From: Nectonema munidae
Lineage: Eukaryota > Nematomorpha > Nectonematoida > Nectonematidae
Assembly (NCBI GenBank): GCA_030549495.1
Contig: JAUIRK010000905.1
Span: forward strand, 641,887 to 705,886
Reading direction: 5' to 3'
Length of the DNA: 64,000 nt
The position numbers and the translations under genes were made by a program. Position 1 is the stretch's first letter. Each line of letters opens with the position of its first letter. This document shows, piece by piece, positions 1 through 14,000 of this stretch. The notes under the pieces are model-generated. The model made no database searches, was not told where the DNA came from, and saw nothing but the letters and a program-made list of their open reading frames with translations.

Positions 1-1834
1 ACAAAAATGTTCAACTTCTAACTTATGAGTCCTTTTTAAAATGAAAAACGTCCTTGTTGTATTTTTTTGTAAGATGGGTGTGGTCATTAATCCACGTCAA
101 CTGTTTGATTTTCTGGTCTATTCTTTATTTTCAAAATAATTCCAATTTTTGGTACATTTTTACAATTGATTGGACTTTTTCTTAACCCGTTAACGACGAG
201 AATAATCAGACGATATCATGCATAAAGCAGAAGATTTCTATTAAACAGCATTAATAAATGCAGACGATTAACATTTTTGTAAAGTCGACATATGTCAACT
301 GTGGCCGATAACCGGTTTAATTTTGCCTTGTTATTGTTATTTCACTAAATTTGGGATAAACTTGGTTTCTGTATCTATTTTATTTTGATTGGGACCGAAA
401 TATTATAATTTGAGGCCCTATATTCCAATTCCAAATGTGGAATTGCGATCTGGGAATTTTTTTCCATTTTTTAAATCAAATTCGTTTTTTCTCTTTTTGC
501 AATTTTTCGCTTATATGGTTTATTATTTAAATCTTAATTATTTTAATATTAATTAGTTAATATGGTTTAATCATATATTTCTAGTTATGATCGTAATTTT
601 TGTTAAATCTTTCAAAAATTTTTATGTTGGCTTCATAAAATTAATTTTGTTAGAAATTATTTGGAATAAAAGTTTTTTATTTTATATTGTGTGCTATAAA
701 AAATTTTGCCCCTCTCCTGGAAATTTTTCGGTCTTATAATTCCTTGCTTCATCATTAAACAATCTAATTAATTATTTGACCAATTATTCCTACGAAACTA
801 CTGCTAGCATGCGGTTTATTAAATTTAACAGTAGGAGAGGGAGGGGGGGGGGGGGCATGCCCATCCCTGCTAAAAATCAAGATATACTACAAAAAACAAT
901 AATTTTATATTTAATTTTTTTTTATGAATTACTTTTTTATAATGAAATATTAATTAATTACAAAAATGCATTGGTTGGGATCAAATTTATCAAGTCCCAG
1001 TATTATTATTATTATTATAAAACGAGTTGATATTAGTCCGTTTACTAAACTAAATAAAAGTAAAAGTAAAAGTTATTCTAAAATAAAAATGACAAAAAGT
1101 CTCTAGTACAAATGCTTTCTCAAAATGTCATATTTGCTATAGCATTTCGGTAGTATACTTGAAGTTTCAATTATTTTGAACAGTTGTGCAAAAAACTTAT
1201 GTTGAGTTTTTTTACTCACTAACGTTGCTGCAGTATTTAATATCCTAATCGTTATTTTTTGTAAAGTATTATATATAGATGGTCATTAATCACTTTTTTA
1301 TAAGCTCTCTTTAACTTTAGATATAAAATCTTTGCATGAAAGAGATGTGGAGATTTGAACTTCTAAATACCATGCATAAGAATAAAAAATTTGCTTCTAC
1401 TTAAATAGCAGTGAAAGAACAGGGAATGAAATGAAATGAAGCCTTATTCTAAACGGTTTCTTTTGTATTTAGCTAAGCATCTCTGAAGATAAATATAAGT
1501 GGATTTTTCATTCAATTTTGGAAAATAATAATTAAGTACGATTTATTCACGTATTGCTTTTTTCCATAAAATAGGTACTTTTTCCTTTTGGATGATTTTT
1601 TACAGCCTCTTTATAAAATGAGTTTCACAAGCATCGAGTTGCTCCATTAAAATAAATATGTTATTTCCTTTACTATAATATCAAAAAATACTACTACATT
1701 GTTTCTTTTACTACGATTTGTATAAATGGGACAATTAACTAGCCCGCCTAGATATTTTGAACACTATTACATCCATTAAATTTGAGAATTATAGAACATA
1801 TTTTATATTCGCTTTTCATCCTTTCTTTTTTTAG
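1..1834. other. Non-coding DNA upstream of the first visible DRAK exon
   Basis: Probably intron, because the exon at 1835 opens inside the kinase glycine loop and the N-terminal exon is missing. It holds one TTAA-flanked MITE (182-320) and a long G run near 841-855. I searched it for an exon ending in the start of a kinase glycine loop and found none. Short open frames here are low-complexity and unsupported. Confidence 0.6.
182..320. mobile_element. TTAA-flanked piggyBac-type MITE (copy M1)
   Basis: TTAA lies at 182-185 and 317-320. The left end reads CCCGTTAACGACGAG and the reverse complement of the right end reads CCGGTTATCGGCCAC, so the terminal repeats are eroded but recognisable. The inner stretch AATCAGACGATATCA (about 205-219) also occurs just inside the end of the piggyBac fossil at 61026-61384, which makes that family the likely source of transposase. 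TTAA duplication is the hallmark of piggyBac insertion. Confidence 0.7.
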
Positions 1835-2095
1835 AGGTCATTATGCGACAGTCAAACGATGTATTCATGTTGAAACGGGGAAAATATATGCTGCTAAGTT
1901 CATTCAAAAAGATATTGGTCATGGCTTGCGACCGAAAGAAAGCATTTCTAACAATGTGTACAATGAATTAGCCGTTCTTTTACTTGCTCAATCGTACAAG
2001 AGTTCAGCCAGTTCCTCTCCTCATCATCACCCATATATGATTGAACTGATCGAGGCTTTTGAGGAAGAAACACACATAATACTTATTCTCGAATA
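1835..2095 (+). CDS. Drak: DRAK exon a: kinase subdomains I-V
   Basis: Acceptor TTTAG precedes 1835 and donor GTAACT follows 2095. The exon carries the glycine loop, ATP-binding Lys and helix C Glu (NELAVLLLA), and ends in LILE plus two bases that complete Tyr with the next exon. Open across its full length. Confidence 0.9.
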
Positions 2096-5000
2096 GTAAC
2101 TTCTTTTCATAACTTTTATTTCAATTTTCAGGTTTGCTATACGTGCATTTCTTTTTACACATATGAAGTTAACCAAAGTGCATTGAAAATGGTATTAATT
2201 TCGGCAGGATTTCATGCACTTTTCCAGTAAAAATAAAAGCGCTGTAATCTCGTATGTTGTAAGGGTGAAGACATCTCAAACGTATCGTATTCAGTTTCGC
2301 TTACACCATTAGACAAATAAGGTCTAACTTATTTTTAACTTTCTTCCTTTTATCGGTCAATCCTCACCTCTCAAAATGTGCTTTATGTTCAGCACTCGTC
2401 TCCTATGTCACAGATTCGACACATTCTAGATCTCTTCAGCATTCTAACATACAAAACCCTGCAAAGTTTTAAGCGTATTTTTGTTATTTTTTACTATAGA
2501 GATAAAAAAATGTTATGCATAATTTTAAAAAATGCAAATAAAAGTGTAACTATCAAAGGAAAATTGTGAAAAAGGAACGTTTTGAAAAGTTAATCTTTTT
2601 TCTAACTAATCTACTAACACACAAAATCTGTGTACTTTATTCAAAAAATTTTGCGATGTGTCATATTAGCTGGAATATTTTTAACTGAAATTATTTTAGA
2701 TTGTTTACTCCGCTTTATACAGACTCTTTTTATGCAAGAAACTGTTTTATAAACAACGAATATTTGGGATGTTCTAAAAGCTAATAGCTTACACAGTCAT
2801 TATCGGCTAAAAATGTAACTACATCAAATATAGATAATTCTTGATAATAATCTAATATATTTTAAGATTGATAAAAACATTAATTTTTTTGAATTTCTAA
2901 TTTATCATGGCTAAAATTAATAACATGCCTAAGTAATGCTTACTTCTAGGCCGTTTAAAATTTTGCTCACTGTTTTTTGGAAGAAATCGCCTGAATTTAG
3001 CCAAAAATTTATAAAATGCCAAAAATCGTTATCATTTTCTTTTTGATACTTTAATTTAAATTCTTTATTCCATTAAATTGCTCCTAAAAATATTCTTCTA
3101 GCGATTCTATTTTACAAACAAAATGATTTATCACGCATGTTGAGTTCAAACAAATCCTTATTCAGAACAATTAAATTTTAACTGACGTTTAAAATTTGGA
3201 AAAAGTTGCCTTCGGTTGAAATTCTGACTGGTATATCAAATTCTTGTTAGAAGTAAGTTTTCGAAATTTTTTTGAATGTTTGTTTTTACAATGTTCAACT
3301 GTTTTCTTAAAAGTGTCCACATGAATTCCATTTTCAGCCAGAAGTGGGCGTGAATAAAATTTGTTGACGATGAGCATAAACTTCTATTTCTCTTTGCTTT
3401 GACGATGACTTATTTTTCGCATCGCATGGCGTGTCAATTTACTCAGTATTTTGCCGAATAATATCAGTGTATTAGTAGTTATTAATTAATGAAAACTTAA
3501 TATTATATAGTTTATTGTAGTTTTTTCTCATTGTAATCTAAATTACGTGGCGTCTTAAAAGGCCTCATTGAATGAAGTAGCACTATTTTCCTGATCTTAG
3601 GTGCTAACCAAAGTAATAACCGTTCTTTCATTTTTTACTTTTCTAATTTCATGTTCTGTTGATTTACTTAAAAGTATATACTCTTTTTTGTAAACAATTG
3701 GCTCTATAGTTTCCTTTCTGTTTGTCTCGAGAACAATATTTGTTGAAAAGAGTGTATTTCATAAAGGTTTTACCGACTCACCAGGACGCAGAGAAGCGTA
3801 TCATATATATTTGATTGTATATGCATGTATCCTTTAGCTTATCCGTCCTATTTAAAACTACTCAACCAAACTTACTATAGTTTGCACATATATACTGTTT
3901 TGTGTATGCCCTGATATGCATGTCTAATTTGCATGTGTAAAATGTGTCTTCTGAAACTCTGAACTTCCGATTTTCTACAAGGAAACATTAATCTTGTAAA
4001 TTAGTTGTGAAAATGTAAACAGTACGTATAAATGTCATGGATCATTTGCCATGTACGCTTTATTTCTCTACCACCATGAAGGTCGTTCGTTTCGCAATAA
4101 TTCAAGCTATTTATTTATATTTACTTGTGCAGTGAATCTATTTACCATGTGATAATTCTGCAATGTGTTTTTATAAATCACATTTCTTGGTTTGTTTTAT
4201 GCTCGCTTTTGCGCAATATACAGCAGATCTGCAAGATAAAAATGGAAGAAGTTTCACTTTCACTTAAAATGAATTTTTTTGTGATACCACCCTAATTGAT
4301 CCATTTTACCGATTATTATCTTTTTTAATCTGTGAATATGTCAAATTTAATTGGTCTAATTACTTCCGTTTGTTAGATAGATTTCATATTTTGGCATTTA
4401 ATTCTTTAAAACAGGCCAATTAAATTTAGCGCTTATTGAATATGTTTCTTTTTTATTTTAGACCAAAATTTATTTTTCCCCTATAAAAACCTACACCTTA
4501 ATTAATACTAATTCTCGACTAAATCGATTTTCAATTTGGAGTTACAGACGTTCGGAAAAGCCACCTGATATGCAAATAACCATTTTGGTAGGAGGTTTGT
4601 AATTGACATTCTGATGTGACGAAATTGTAGTTAATTTATAGAAAGATTATCAATTTGAATAGAAAATCCATCAGAGATAAAAAAAAATGTAACGAAACGT
4701 ATGAAATGTTTTTTTTTGCATTGTATTCTAAATATTTTTATAATATTTTTCAAAAAAATATCATCATAAAAACAAAAAATTAAAATTTCAAAATTAACAG
4801 AAATATGTATTTATGTAAAAATAACCTAAATCAAAACTTAAAATTTTTTGTTTATTGAAAAAATAAGTGATTTATGTTTTATGCCATTTGACATAACATT
4901 TTCGCTTATGGAGTATACATTAATTTAAATTCTTCATTCCATTAAATTCCTACAAAAAATTTTATTCTACCGATTCTCTTTTACATTTACATCTAACTTA

Positions 5001-8000
5001 CTTTGGTATAAGTAACTTTACGCATTGTTTTGTAACTTTTTCTTGCAAAATGCAAATGTCTTTGTTAAATCTACATGGATTTATTTTAATCTGTTTTGGA
5101 ATTAATTTCAGGAGTGTATTTCATTTTTTAATATACTTACATTTCCAGTACTGTAAAATGAATTATTATTTATACATAACGTGCTTTAGCATATTTTGGG
5201 ATGCACTATAAAACAAGTTAAAAGCTTAACCAAATAAAATTTAAAATGATCCAAAATGTTTCATAATTCATTAGTTTGTATATTACGGAATGGAATTATC
5301 TTTGATTACGCTTTTTTTATGTAAGCAGCTCGATTTTCTCGATGAGATCTTAGGTTTCTAAATTATACCTTTTATAAATTATAAAATTTTATTTTTATAA
5401 CTCAACATGAGTGTTATTTCTCGAGAAGGGAAAAATGAAGGCGATATTTACAATTCCAAAAATTTAGCAAGAGTAATATTAATATCGTTGCTTATAAAGG
5501 TGTATTGATTAATACATATAAAGTAGGTTATTTTGCTTAATCCTTAATTAGATTGTCAAAAAACACAAATTTCTAAAATTCCAAATATGCAGCTCCGATT
5601 TTACATAAATTCCAATTTAATTTTAAAGATGAAATGTTAGGCTGAAAAGTTTCCCACTTCAAGTTTTGCGTGGTGAAATGTTAGGCAGAAAAGGTAATCA
5701 GGATATTTTGATCTTAATTATTTTAACATGATAAAATATCGTGTTTTTTAAAGCTTTCTTTAAAAACTCTAAATTTTGCGGTTTTTACTAAATTTGAATT
5801 CATTTGCGAAAAGGTACGCTATGATATTTCATAGATCGGCAATAATTAGTTACTGGACATAGATAAATTGGTCAAGTTAGGTAGGTTTCTGTAAAATAAT
5901 TTTTTGGCTAGTTTCGGTATACATAATAATGGTATGATATGAATTCCGTACTAGTTTATTAATTAGTTACTAATCCACTTTTATTATAACCACTATGATA
6001 TAAAAATGGCAGCTAATAGACAAAATTCTTTAACTTGAAATAGTTCTTTTGAAAACTGTAATGAAGTATTAATTTGTCTGTTTATATGACACAGAACCAT
6101 TTTCAATACATTACTATCAATAGATTTCTTTATTTTCTATCATATGTTTTCGTTCTTTCTTTTATCTATGTGTTGATTGACGCACGGTCAGACTAAACAC
6201 CCCAAAACACGGCAAATAATTTTAAAGCATTACAAAAAAAGATGGTTAGACTAAAAACCCCAAAAAAAATTCGAAAGTTTTAAGGAGTTTTTAGGATCTT
6301 TTTTGTAGTGTTTTAGAAATATTTGTCGTTTTTTGCAATTTTTGAGGTGATTAGGGATTTTTGCCGTATTTTGTAATGTTTTGCGATGCTTGGGGTGTTT
6401 TGAGGAATTTTTAAGACCTTTTTTGTAGTGCCTTAGAATTATTTGCCGTGTTTTGGGATGTTTTGAGGTCCTTTCGATTATTTCTGAGTGTTTTGGGATT
6501 TTTAGTCTAACCCTTTTTTTGTAGTGCTTTAGAACTATTTGGCGTGTTTTGAGATGTTTTAGCGTATTTTGAAGTGTTTTGGGGTGCTTTATATTATTTC
6601 TAGGTTTTTCGGGGTTTTTATCTAACCCTCTTTTTTGTAGTGCTTTAGAATTATTTGGCCTGTTTTGGGGTATTTAGTCTTACCCAGTGACGCAATTATG
6701 AAAAAATTTTGATGTCCTCACATCAACTCATCATGGCATGTTGTTATTTCGAAGATGAATTACAATAAGGTTTATTAAATTATAGTGACGCAATAATTCC
6801 TTTTACGATAGCTTTGAGAGAAGATAAATCATTAATTTAGAAAATATACGGTATCATTTGAAATGTTTTTCATTCAATTTTCAAGAGAAGCATCGATAAA
6901 CTCACTTTTCGCAGCAACAAGTAGCATCACATCTTTCAAAACTTTTTGAATCAGAGTTGTAATCAAAATTGGTACTTCAATAGAAAACGCCTGCTGGAAT
7001 ATTGAAACGTTCAAAAACACTGGCATTATGAAATTCTGTTTGAAACAAAATAAAGCAAACTTTTCGATGTCCTTATGGATGTGACAAAGTGGATACACTG
7101 AGGAAGTATAAAAAGTGGAAATGAACACAATACATTTCAAAAAAACACCTATCAACATCAAAATTTAGCTTGCGGGCCGAATAAACTTACTTCGCGGCCT
7201 GGATCTGGTCCGTGTGCCGTAGTTTGGTGACCCCTGATGTAGATTAAAGTAAGAAATATTTTGAAATTGGTCTCACCATTTTACGGTTGTGAGATACTAA
7301 ATAGTTACTTGCATATTTAATTGCCCAGCTGGTAATTTTTATAGATGGGTAGATAGTAATGTAGTTACATAGTTTGTTAGTTGGGCTACTTATTTTTAAT
7401 TTGTCAATTTGTAGATAGGATCGTAGTTAGTTATACAAATTAAGTCATGACAGAAAATATCTTATGCGCTCATGAAATTTTTATGACTTGTCCAATTTTC
7501 TCTTCTACATTACTTTTTAACAATCGGATGCTATTTGCTTTTTGGACTGCAATTGGTCAAAGTATCTTTTAGTCTATTTCAATATTTTAATTAAACAAAT
7601 AATATCATACGAAACTAACAATTTGATGATTTGATTTTAAATTCTAATTTAATTTACAAATGTATTATTATTTGGATTTAGATGCAACATTTTAAATTAT
7701 GATTTACATTTGATTTGATTCCGTTTCAAAAAAGGTGTTTTGAATCAGCTCAGCTCCTCATACTCCATAGGCAAAAGGCTATCTCTTTAAAAAAATTCAA
7801 GTGGCCTATTGTCATCTATTGATGTTATTTCATTCCAAAAGATACGCTCGCCATTTTATCAGTTTTTGCAACTAAGTTTTTGTTAGAAAATTCTCTAAAC
7901 TAGAAGTTTCCAAAACCATTTTTTAGTTTCGAATTTATTTTTCCATTATATTCTTCTAATCTTTATTTTACAGTATAATTATGTTTTCCAAAGTTTCAGT

Positions 8001-11000
8001 TTTCACTTAAATTCGTGCATGTCCTGGTTTTATTTTCGAAAGTTTTGATGAACCCACCAAAAAAATGTTGGAATAAAATAAAAAGTGACACGTGGGAATT
8101 ATATGTTGAGAAAGTATTTCCTAAATAAGAGAAATAAATAGAGAGGAAATACGATGTTAAAGATAGGATTTTTTGTCTCTTTTCTAGGAAATGTTTAGCT
8201 AAGATTATGGCTTGAATTTAGTGTCATTGTGAACAACGATCATGATGATGACATGATACTATACTAAAAACACCATTGATCATACGGTAGAGCAGGCTTC
8301 TTTAACCCAGGGCTCATTTTGGGGCCTGAGAAAAACGATTTGGCCCCCATTACTATTCATCAAACTTCAAAAGTTAAAAGTTTTCGAATAAAATAATAAA
8401 AATCTGACTAATATATTTATATCTGCACATATTTTGACATCGATTACAAAAATTAAAGTATTGTGCTTGTTCTATTTTTATGTATTGTATTAAATAGAAT
8501 TTTTAGGGCCCAGAGTTAATTACAATATCATTTTGGGCCCGCGTGTAAAAAGGTACTGCAGTAGAGTATACGAGATTCGTAATAAACGATTACTTTGTGA
8601 TTCAATCAAACCACCGTAATTCGAGTTTACCCAAAACGAGTTAAAGGTACCCGTAGGTGTTTCCTTTGGCAAGGCACAATTGCGCTTCTTGTATCGAACT
8701 ACGAGAAAGGGAGGTTTGATGCTGCATCGAACTCAAAATCTTAAGTTATCGAAACCCAGTATCCAACCAACCAACCTTACTCACGCCCCCATAATTTCAA
8801 AAAAAAATAGTATTTAAGATATTTTATACATAAATTTAATGATTTGTTCTACTTCTACGCTATTTGAATTTGCTCAAATTTGCCATAAAAAATTGCTTTA
8901 ATTTAAACAAGAAATTATTTAAGAAACTAATAGAAGTTCTAATAGAACCTTCAATCTATTGCTAATGTTTTTTTAGATCTCATAAAAAAGTGTGTATTGT
9001 TTCTAAATATCTTATGAATTTAACCGTTATCTAATTAAATGAGTTGAATTTAGTAAGAGATTAATTGATTCTTGGTTTGGTAGTGCTTGCCTAAATTTGT
9101 GGCAAGATTTACGGATAGAATATTTTCATAATATTTTTCATTTCACTACTTCTTAATTTAGATTTTAGATCTCCACGGGTTAGAATTAATCAGTCTGAAA
9201 AACGTTTAGCCTACGTTTTATCAATTTAGGTTTTTTCCACTATTACTACTCAGTCTGAATTTTTTTCAACATTTACTTCTAATTTAAAGAAAGAAAATTA
9301 TTTCTTCAAAAATTAGCCTTATCATCTTGAATACTTGTGCCAAACAAAAATACCACACGTTGCAAATGTCAGTTTTTTATCATCTGGTGATGATGACAAT
9401 TCTAAAATAGTACAATAATCTATCATTATTATAAATTCACAAACCAACTCAAAGTTATTATTTGACGTAATGCAGTGGTTCTCAACTACGGCCCATAACC
9501 TTCTTCTTTTTTCCGCCTGCACAGCAAATTTGCAGAAAAGCATGCTAAGAATAACTGTCAGAATTTCTCAACTATTATTATTGATCTTTTAATTGTACTG
9601 TACATAGGTTGTTGTATATATGATCTGTTATTACAATTAAACTAACTGTGCAGTGTACGCACTAGAGATCTACAACATACGTTTCTCTTACATTAAACCG
9701 ATGAAAAAAAACTGTTTGAACAAAATTTAATTTGATCTGTTAATTAGGATTTCTGAAAGCCGAACTATAACCGAATCGAATTTTGAAGATCTAGTGTTTA
9801 TCAGAGGAATTTTATTTCATAATCACTATTAATTTATTATACATCTGTAAAGGTATTAGTACTATGGAGTGTTTTCACCGAGAAGGCACAATTGCGCCGC
9901 TCGTATCGAACTATGAAAATTGGCTAAATGTGGAATCGAACCAAGGCATTGAGTTATCGTAACCCACTATCTAAGCTCATTGTGTAAACTATATAACATT
10001 ATATATAGGTGTAATATAATTATAGTGTTTATTTTATTTCCAACTATTTGCATCCTGGTCTGCAATCTATTCGTCAACATACATTACCTGATAATATTTA
10101 AGAAAGGTCTCATAAAGAAACAATAAAAATGAGTAACTAAAACATGCGTAATTAAAAAACATATCAATATGCTAATGAATTCTAACCGAACCCGAATATA
10201 ATTTAATTTTTCAGCCCGTGTCGGACACGTTAATTAGGATTTTTGTTGCCTGATTAACTGACCCGAATTTTGCAGATCTCTTCTACATATCATGTGTTTA
10301 TGGACCAAAGGCAAAAAAAATTCACTTCTTCACACTCTAGTATAAGGCTATGTACAAAGTGGTTGTTACTTGTCTCTTTTGAGATATTGTGAAGAATACT
10401 GTGATAAAAAATGATGATATATATGGACACTATCTATTCAGTAATTATAATGATCTTTTCATTCATTATCTCTTATTATTATAAGAGGGCTTCATTTAAT
10501 TTTCAAGATTTTTTTTAGTTTTCGGTGCGGTCCCTATTTGCCAAACTTTCTTACTCAGCGCCCCCTTTGAAGATATTTTGCAAAGAAAGAAGAAACATTA
10601 CATGAAAGAAACGCCACTTACTTATAAAATATACTGTAAAGTACTACTTTACTTACACGAGAACAAAATTTCGTGAATTATGGTTCAAAAACAAATTTGC
10701 AAGGATTTAATTTCGCGAATAAACATTTCTAAAATTTTAGATATTTAGCCGATATTTGTTTCAAATAAGAAAAATTTTTGGTTGGTTAGTTACTAGGTTT
10801 CGATAACTCAGGGTGTCTTGGATTCGATCCCTCATCAAGCCTCGTTCCCCATAATGGTTCGATGAAAACACCCACTCCATTGCCTTTTATCACTTTGATT
10901 ATTTTAGATTAACATTGATATTATTTAGGCAATTGATAAATTACACTAATTTTGTGATTATTACATCAAAATACTATTAAAACTAAAAAATACAAACAAA

Positions 11001-14000
11001 TTCTGAATTTTAAAAACGCAAAACTCTGAATAATAGAAAAAAGCAAAAATATAGACAAAAATATTTTTTCAGAGATCGACTTCAAATAATAGTAAGATAC
11101 TCAAATTTTTATTATGTAATTATCATTGTTTTTTGCATATATTTGCTTAAATTTTATAATTTTTGTTGAATTTGATACTGCAATACGGTTTATAAGTATT
11201 TTCGTTTCAGACCTTTTTTTTCCTTAAAATGGAATATATTTTAGTATTGGTTGTTCTTTCTTTCTATTTTCCTAACATGAAATTGTATTTTTAATAATTT
11301 TAGAAATAAGATATAGATGCAATATAAAAAATTTGTATGTCTCAGTTCGACACTTTTACTGTATATAAATGTAACTTTGAATAAACATTTCACATTCAAA
11401 GAGTTATAATATCCATTCATTATACACACACTTCTTGATTATGACCTAAGAAGTTTTCCATATTTTTTCTTACATTAATTGAAACCCACTTGAAGTTTTG
11501 AGGCATTCCTTGTGCCTTTTTCTCTTCAATAGGATTAGTGTTGTTACTATTTCTAACGTGGGAATTGCAAGCAAGGTGGTAGTAGTATCTTTGATAAAAA
11601 AATCTTATAATATCAGCTTCCACAATAAACATTTTAGTTTATCTTATACATACGTATCTATTTATATACAAAGATATAGACTAGGAATAATAAATATATA
11701 CTTTTATGTGTGTAGAACGAATGCATATATGACAATAATCCGTTCTTAAGCCGTACTTACTCCTGTACTTCTTGTTGTTGCAATTTCCTCATTTTCTTTC
11801 ATGTGGAGTAGAATTAGTGATATGCAGAGTTGTTACCCGTATATTTGTTTATGTGATACAAATGTTTCGATGGGTAGAAATAAATAAGATTTCTTTAATA
11901 ACCGCTAATTGATTCAGTCTTAGCACGACAGTTTTGTTGTTATGACGTCTCATTAATATGCATAAACTTCATAAACCGTGTATTTATGTTAATCCCCATT
12001 AGTATTATTTTATGTAAGGATGTTCGCTTGAAACTATAGATATAGCGATTCTAGAATTTTTCTCGATGCCGATTCTAGCAATGCAGATGACGATTAATCG
12101 GTACATGCCTAGTTGAAACCGCGCGCAGATTTAGTAAGTTTTAAATACATTACTTCTGCTTAAATCCAAAGGTAAAACAGCAAAAATAAATTTTTACTTA
12201 TTTACCCTGGCCAAAATTATTTTTCGAAAATTTATCGATCTTTATCACGAACTCCAAGAGTCTCTTAATAGGCTATTTCTCACATATCCAGTGTTGATCT
12301 CTGTCTCGACTGTCCCACATACAGAGATTGCAAATAAACTTTGTAAAATCTCTGTTCACCAAGAAGAGAATTAACCATTTTATATCGACACAAATTATCC
12401 AGCTATATTATATTTCAAATTTTCAGTAACGAGCTTGATGTCGTTATAACTTTCTTTCAAATATTCAACTTGAACCGCACCAAATACATTGTTATTCAAA
12501 AATTAATTTTGAAAGAATAATTATAAAGTTAAAAATGCATAACTGACTTTACGAACATCTAATCTAAATATTATAATTTAGTAAAAAAATTAAGCATCTC
12601 CTGAGCAAAGCCCGCGCTACCTATTAAATTTTGGGGCACAAGCCCCCCCTACAATATTTTTCAAGCTCCCCTAAAAATTTTTTCATTATCCTAAAAAAAT
12701 ATGACAAACATCTACATCAGTGGTTCCCAACCTTTTTTATCCCGTTCCCCCCTTTTCAGTCACTTTTTTTTACCTGTGGACCCCCACAACTGAATAGTTT
12801 GAGCCAACAAAATTAATCAAAGATTTTTATGCAAAAAATTATTGTAGTCATCTTATTAAATCGTATGCTTATTCATATGAAATCAGAGAAATCGTAAAGC
12901 CTGACATAAAATGTGAATAAAATTTTTTTCCAATTAAAATATAAATTTTTCAAAAATATTGTAACTAATAAAAAGCATACATAAAGATTCAAAATATGAA
13001 ACTTTAAAAAAGGGAAGAAAATATTTATTTAAAAAGCTCTGAATATATATTTATATTGATTTGGAAAATATAAGTATATTAAAGGAGATTAAGCATAAGT
13101 AGTTTGAAGTAGATTTTCCATGGACCCCCGGTTGGGAACCACTGATCTACATGATATTTTCTTTCATGAAAATGTAATGTGTATAGATATGGCTTGACAA
13201 ATACATCATATGTTTTCTTTTCGCCTTGAAGCACATTAATCTGATAGTTCAAAAATTAGCGCCCCAATGAAGCCCCCCATAAAATTCTTGGGCACCTGAA
13301 GTATAACCTCCTCACTACTTTTTTATATTTAAAATTTCAGTCGAAAATTTCAGTATGCAATAAAAATGTGGCAATTCATGAAAAATAAAAATATAATCAA
13401 AAATTAGATTTATTTTTATACATTAAATTGCTGAGCAACAGTCACATAAACTAAAAAAGCTTTATTTGAAAATCTTTCTCGCCACATGTATTCTTGAAGA
13501 TAAAACTCATTCTTTTTATGTTTGCTTTCTGATTGTTTCAATAAGATTCAAAATTTTGAGTGTGGACTCCATTCTCTTTATTGACAAGATTTAAAGTATG
13601 ATTCACTGTTATGTAAATAAAACCTAATCTTTGCAATACTCGCCATTCATCACTGTAAATAACTGATCTAGGTCGAACGACTCTTTCTATTAGAGGAAGT
13701 AATGTTTCTGCACTTCTTTCTATCTTTAACAGTTTCCATATACCCTATTGCAGGAGAAAAAAAGGTATCAATTAAACCAAAAACCCAAATTTGTTTTTGA
13801 GGAGTTCTTCCACGATGATAGGTTTCTAAGGAAAAACAAATACTCTGGTATTTAATCTTATAAGAAGTATCAACATTATAAACTTTCCCTAAGAAATTAG
13901 AGTTTTTTAAAAATTAATAATTGTTTCTGATGTAAAACTAAAAGCTGAACAAATATCATCCGCAATTTTTGCGATAACTGCTATATTTGTGAAAATATTC

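Noticed and set aside
841-855. Long homopolymer G runs (also 14461, 42345, 50765, 62619) as possible G-quadruplex regulators
   Set aside because: Most sit just inside MITE termini and are explained as parts of repeats; no promoter lies nearby.
776-1030. 84-codon plus-strand frame with a Gly/Arg run and Tyr run
   Set aside because: Encoded by a poly-G run and TAT repeats; no acceptor or domain, and it lies in putative intron.
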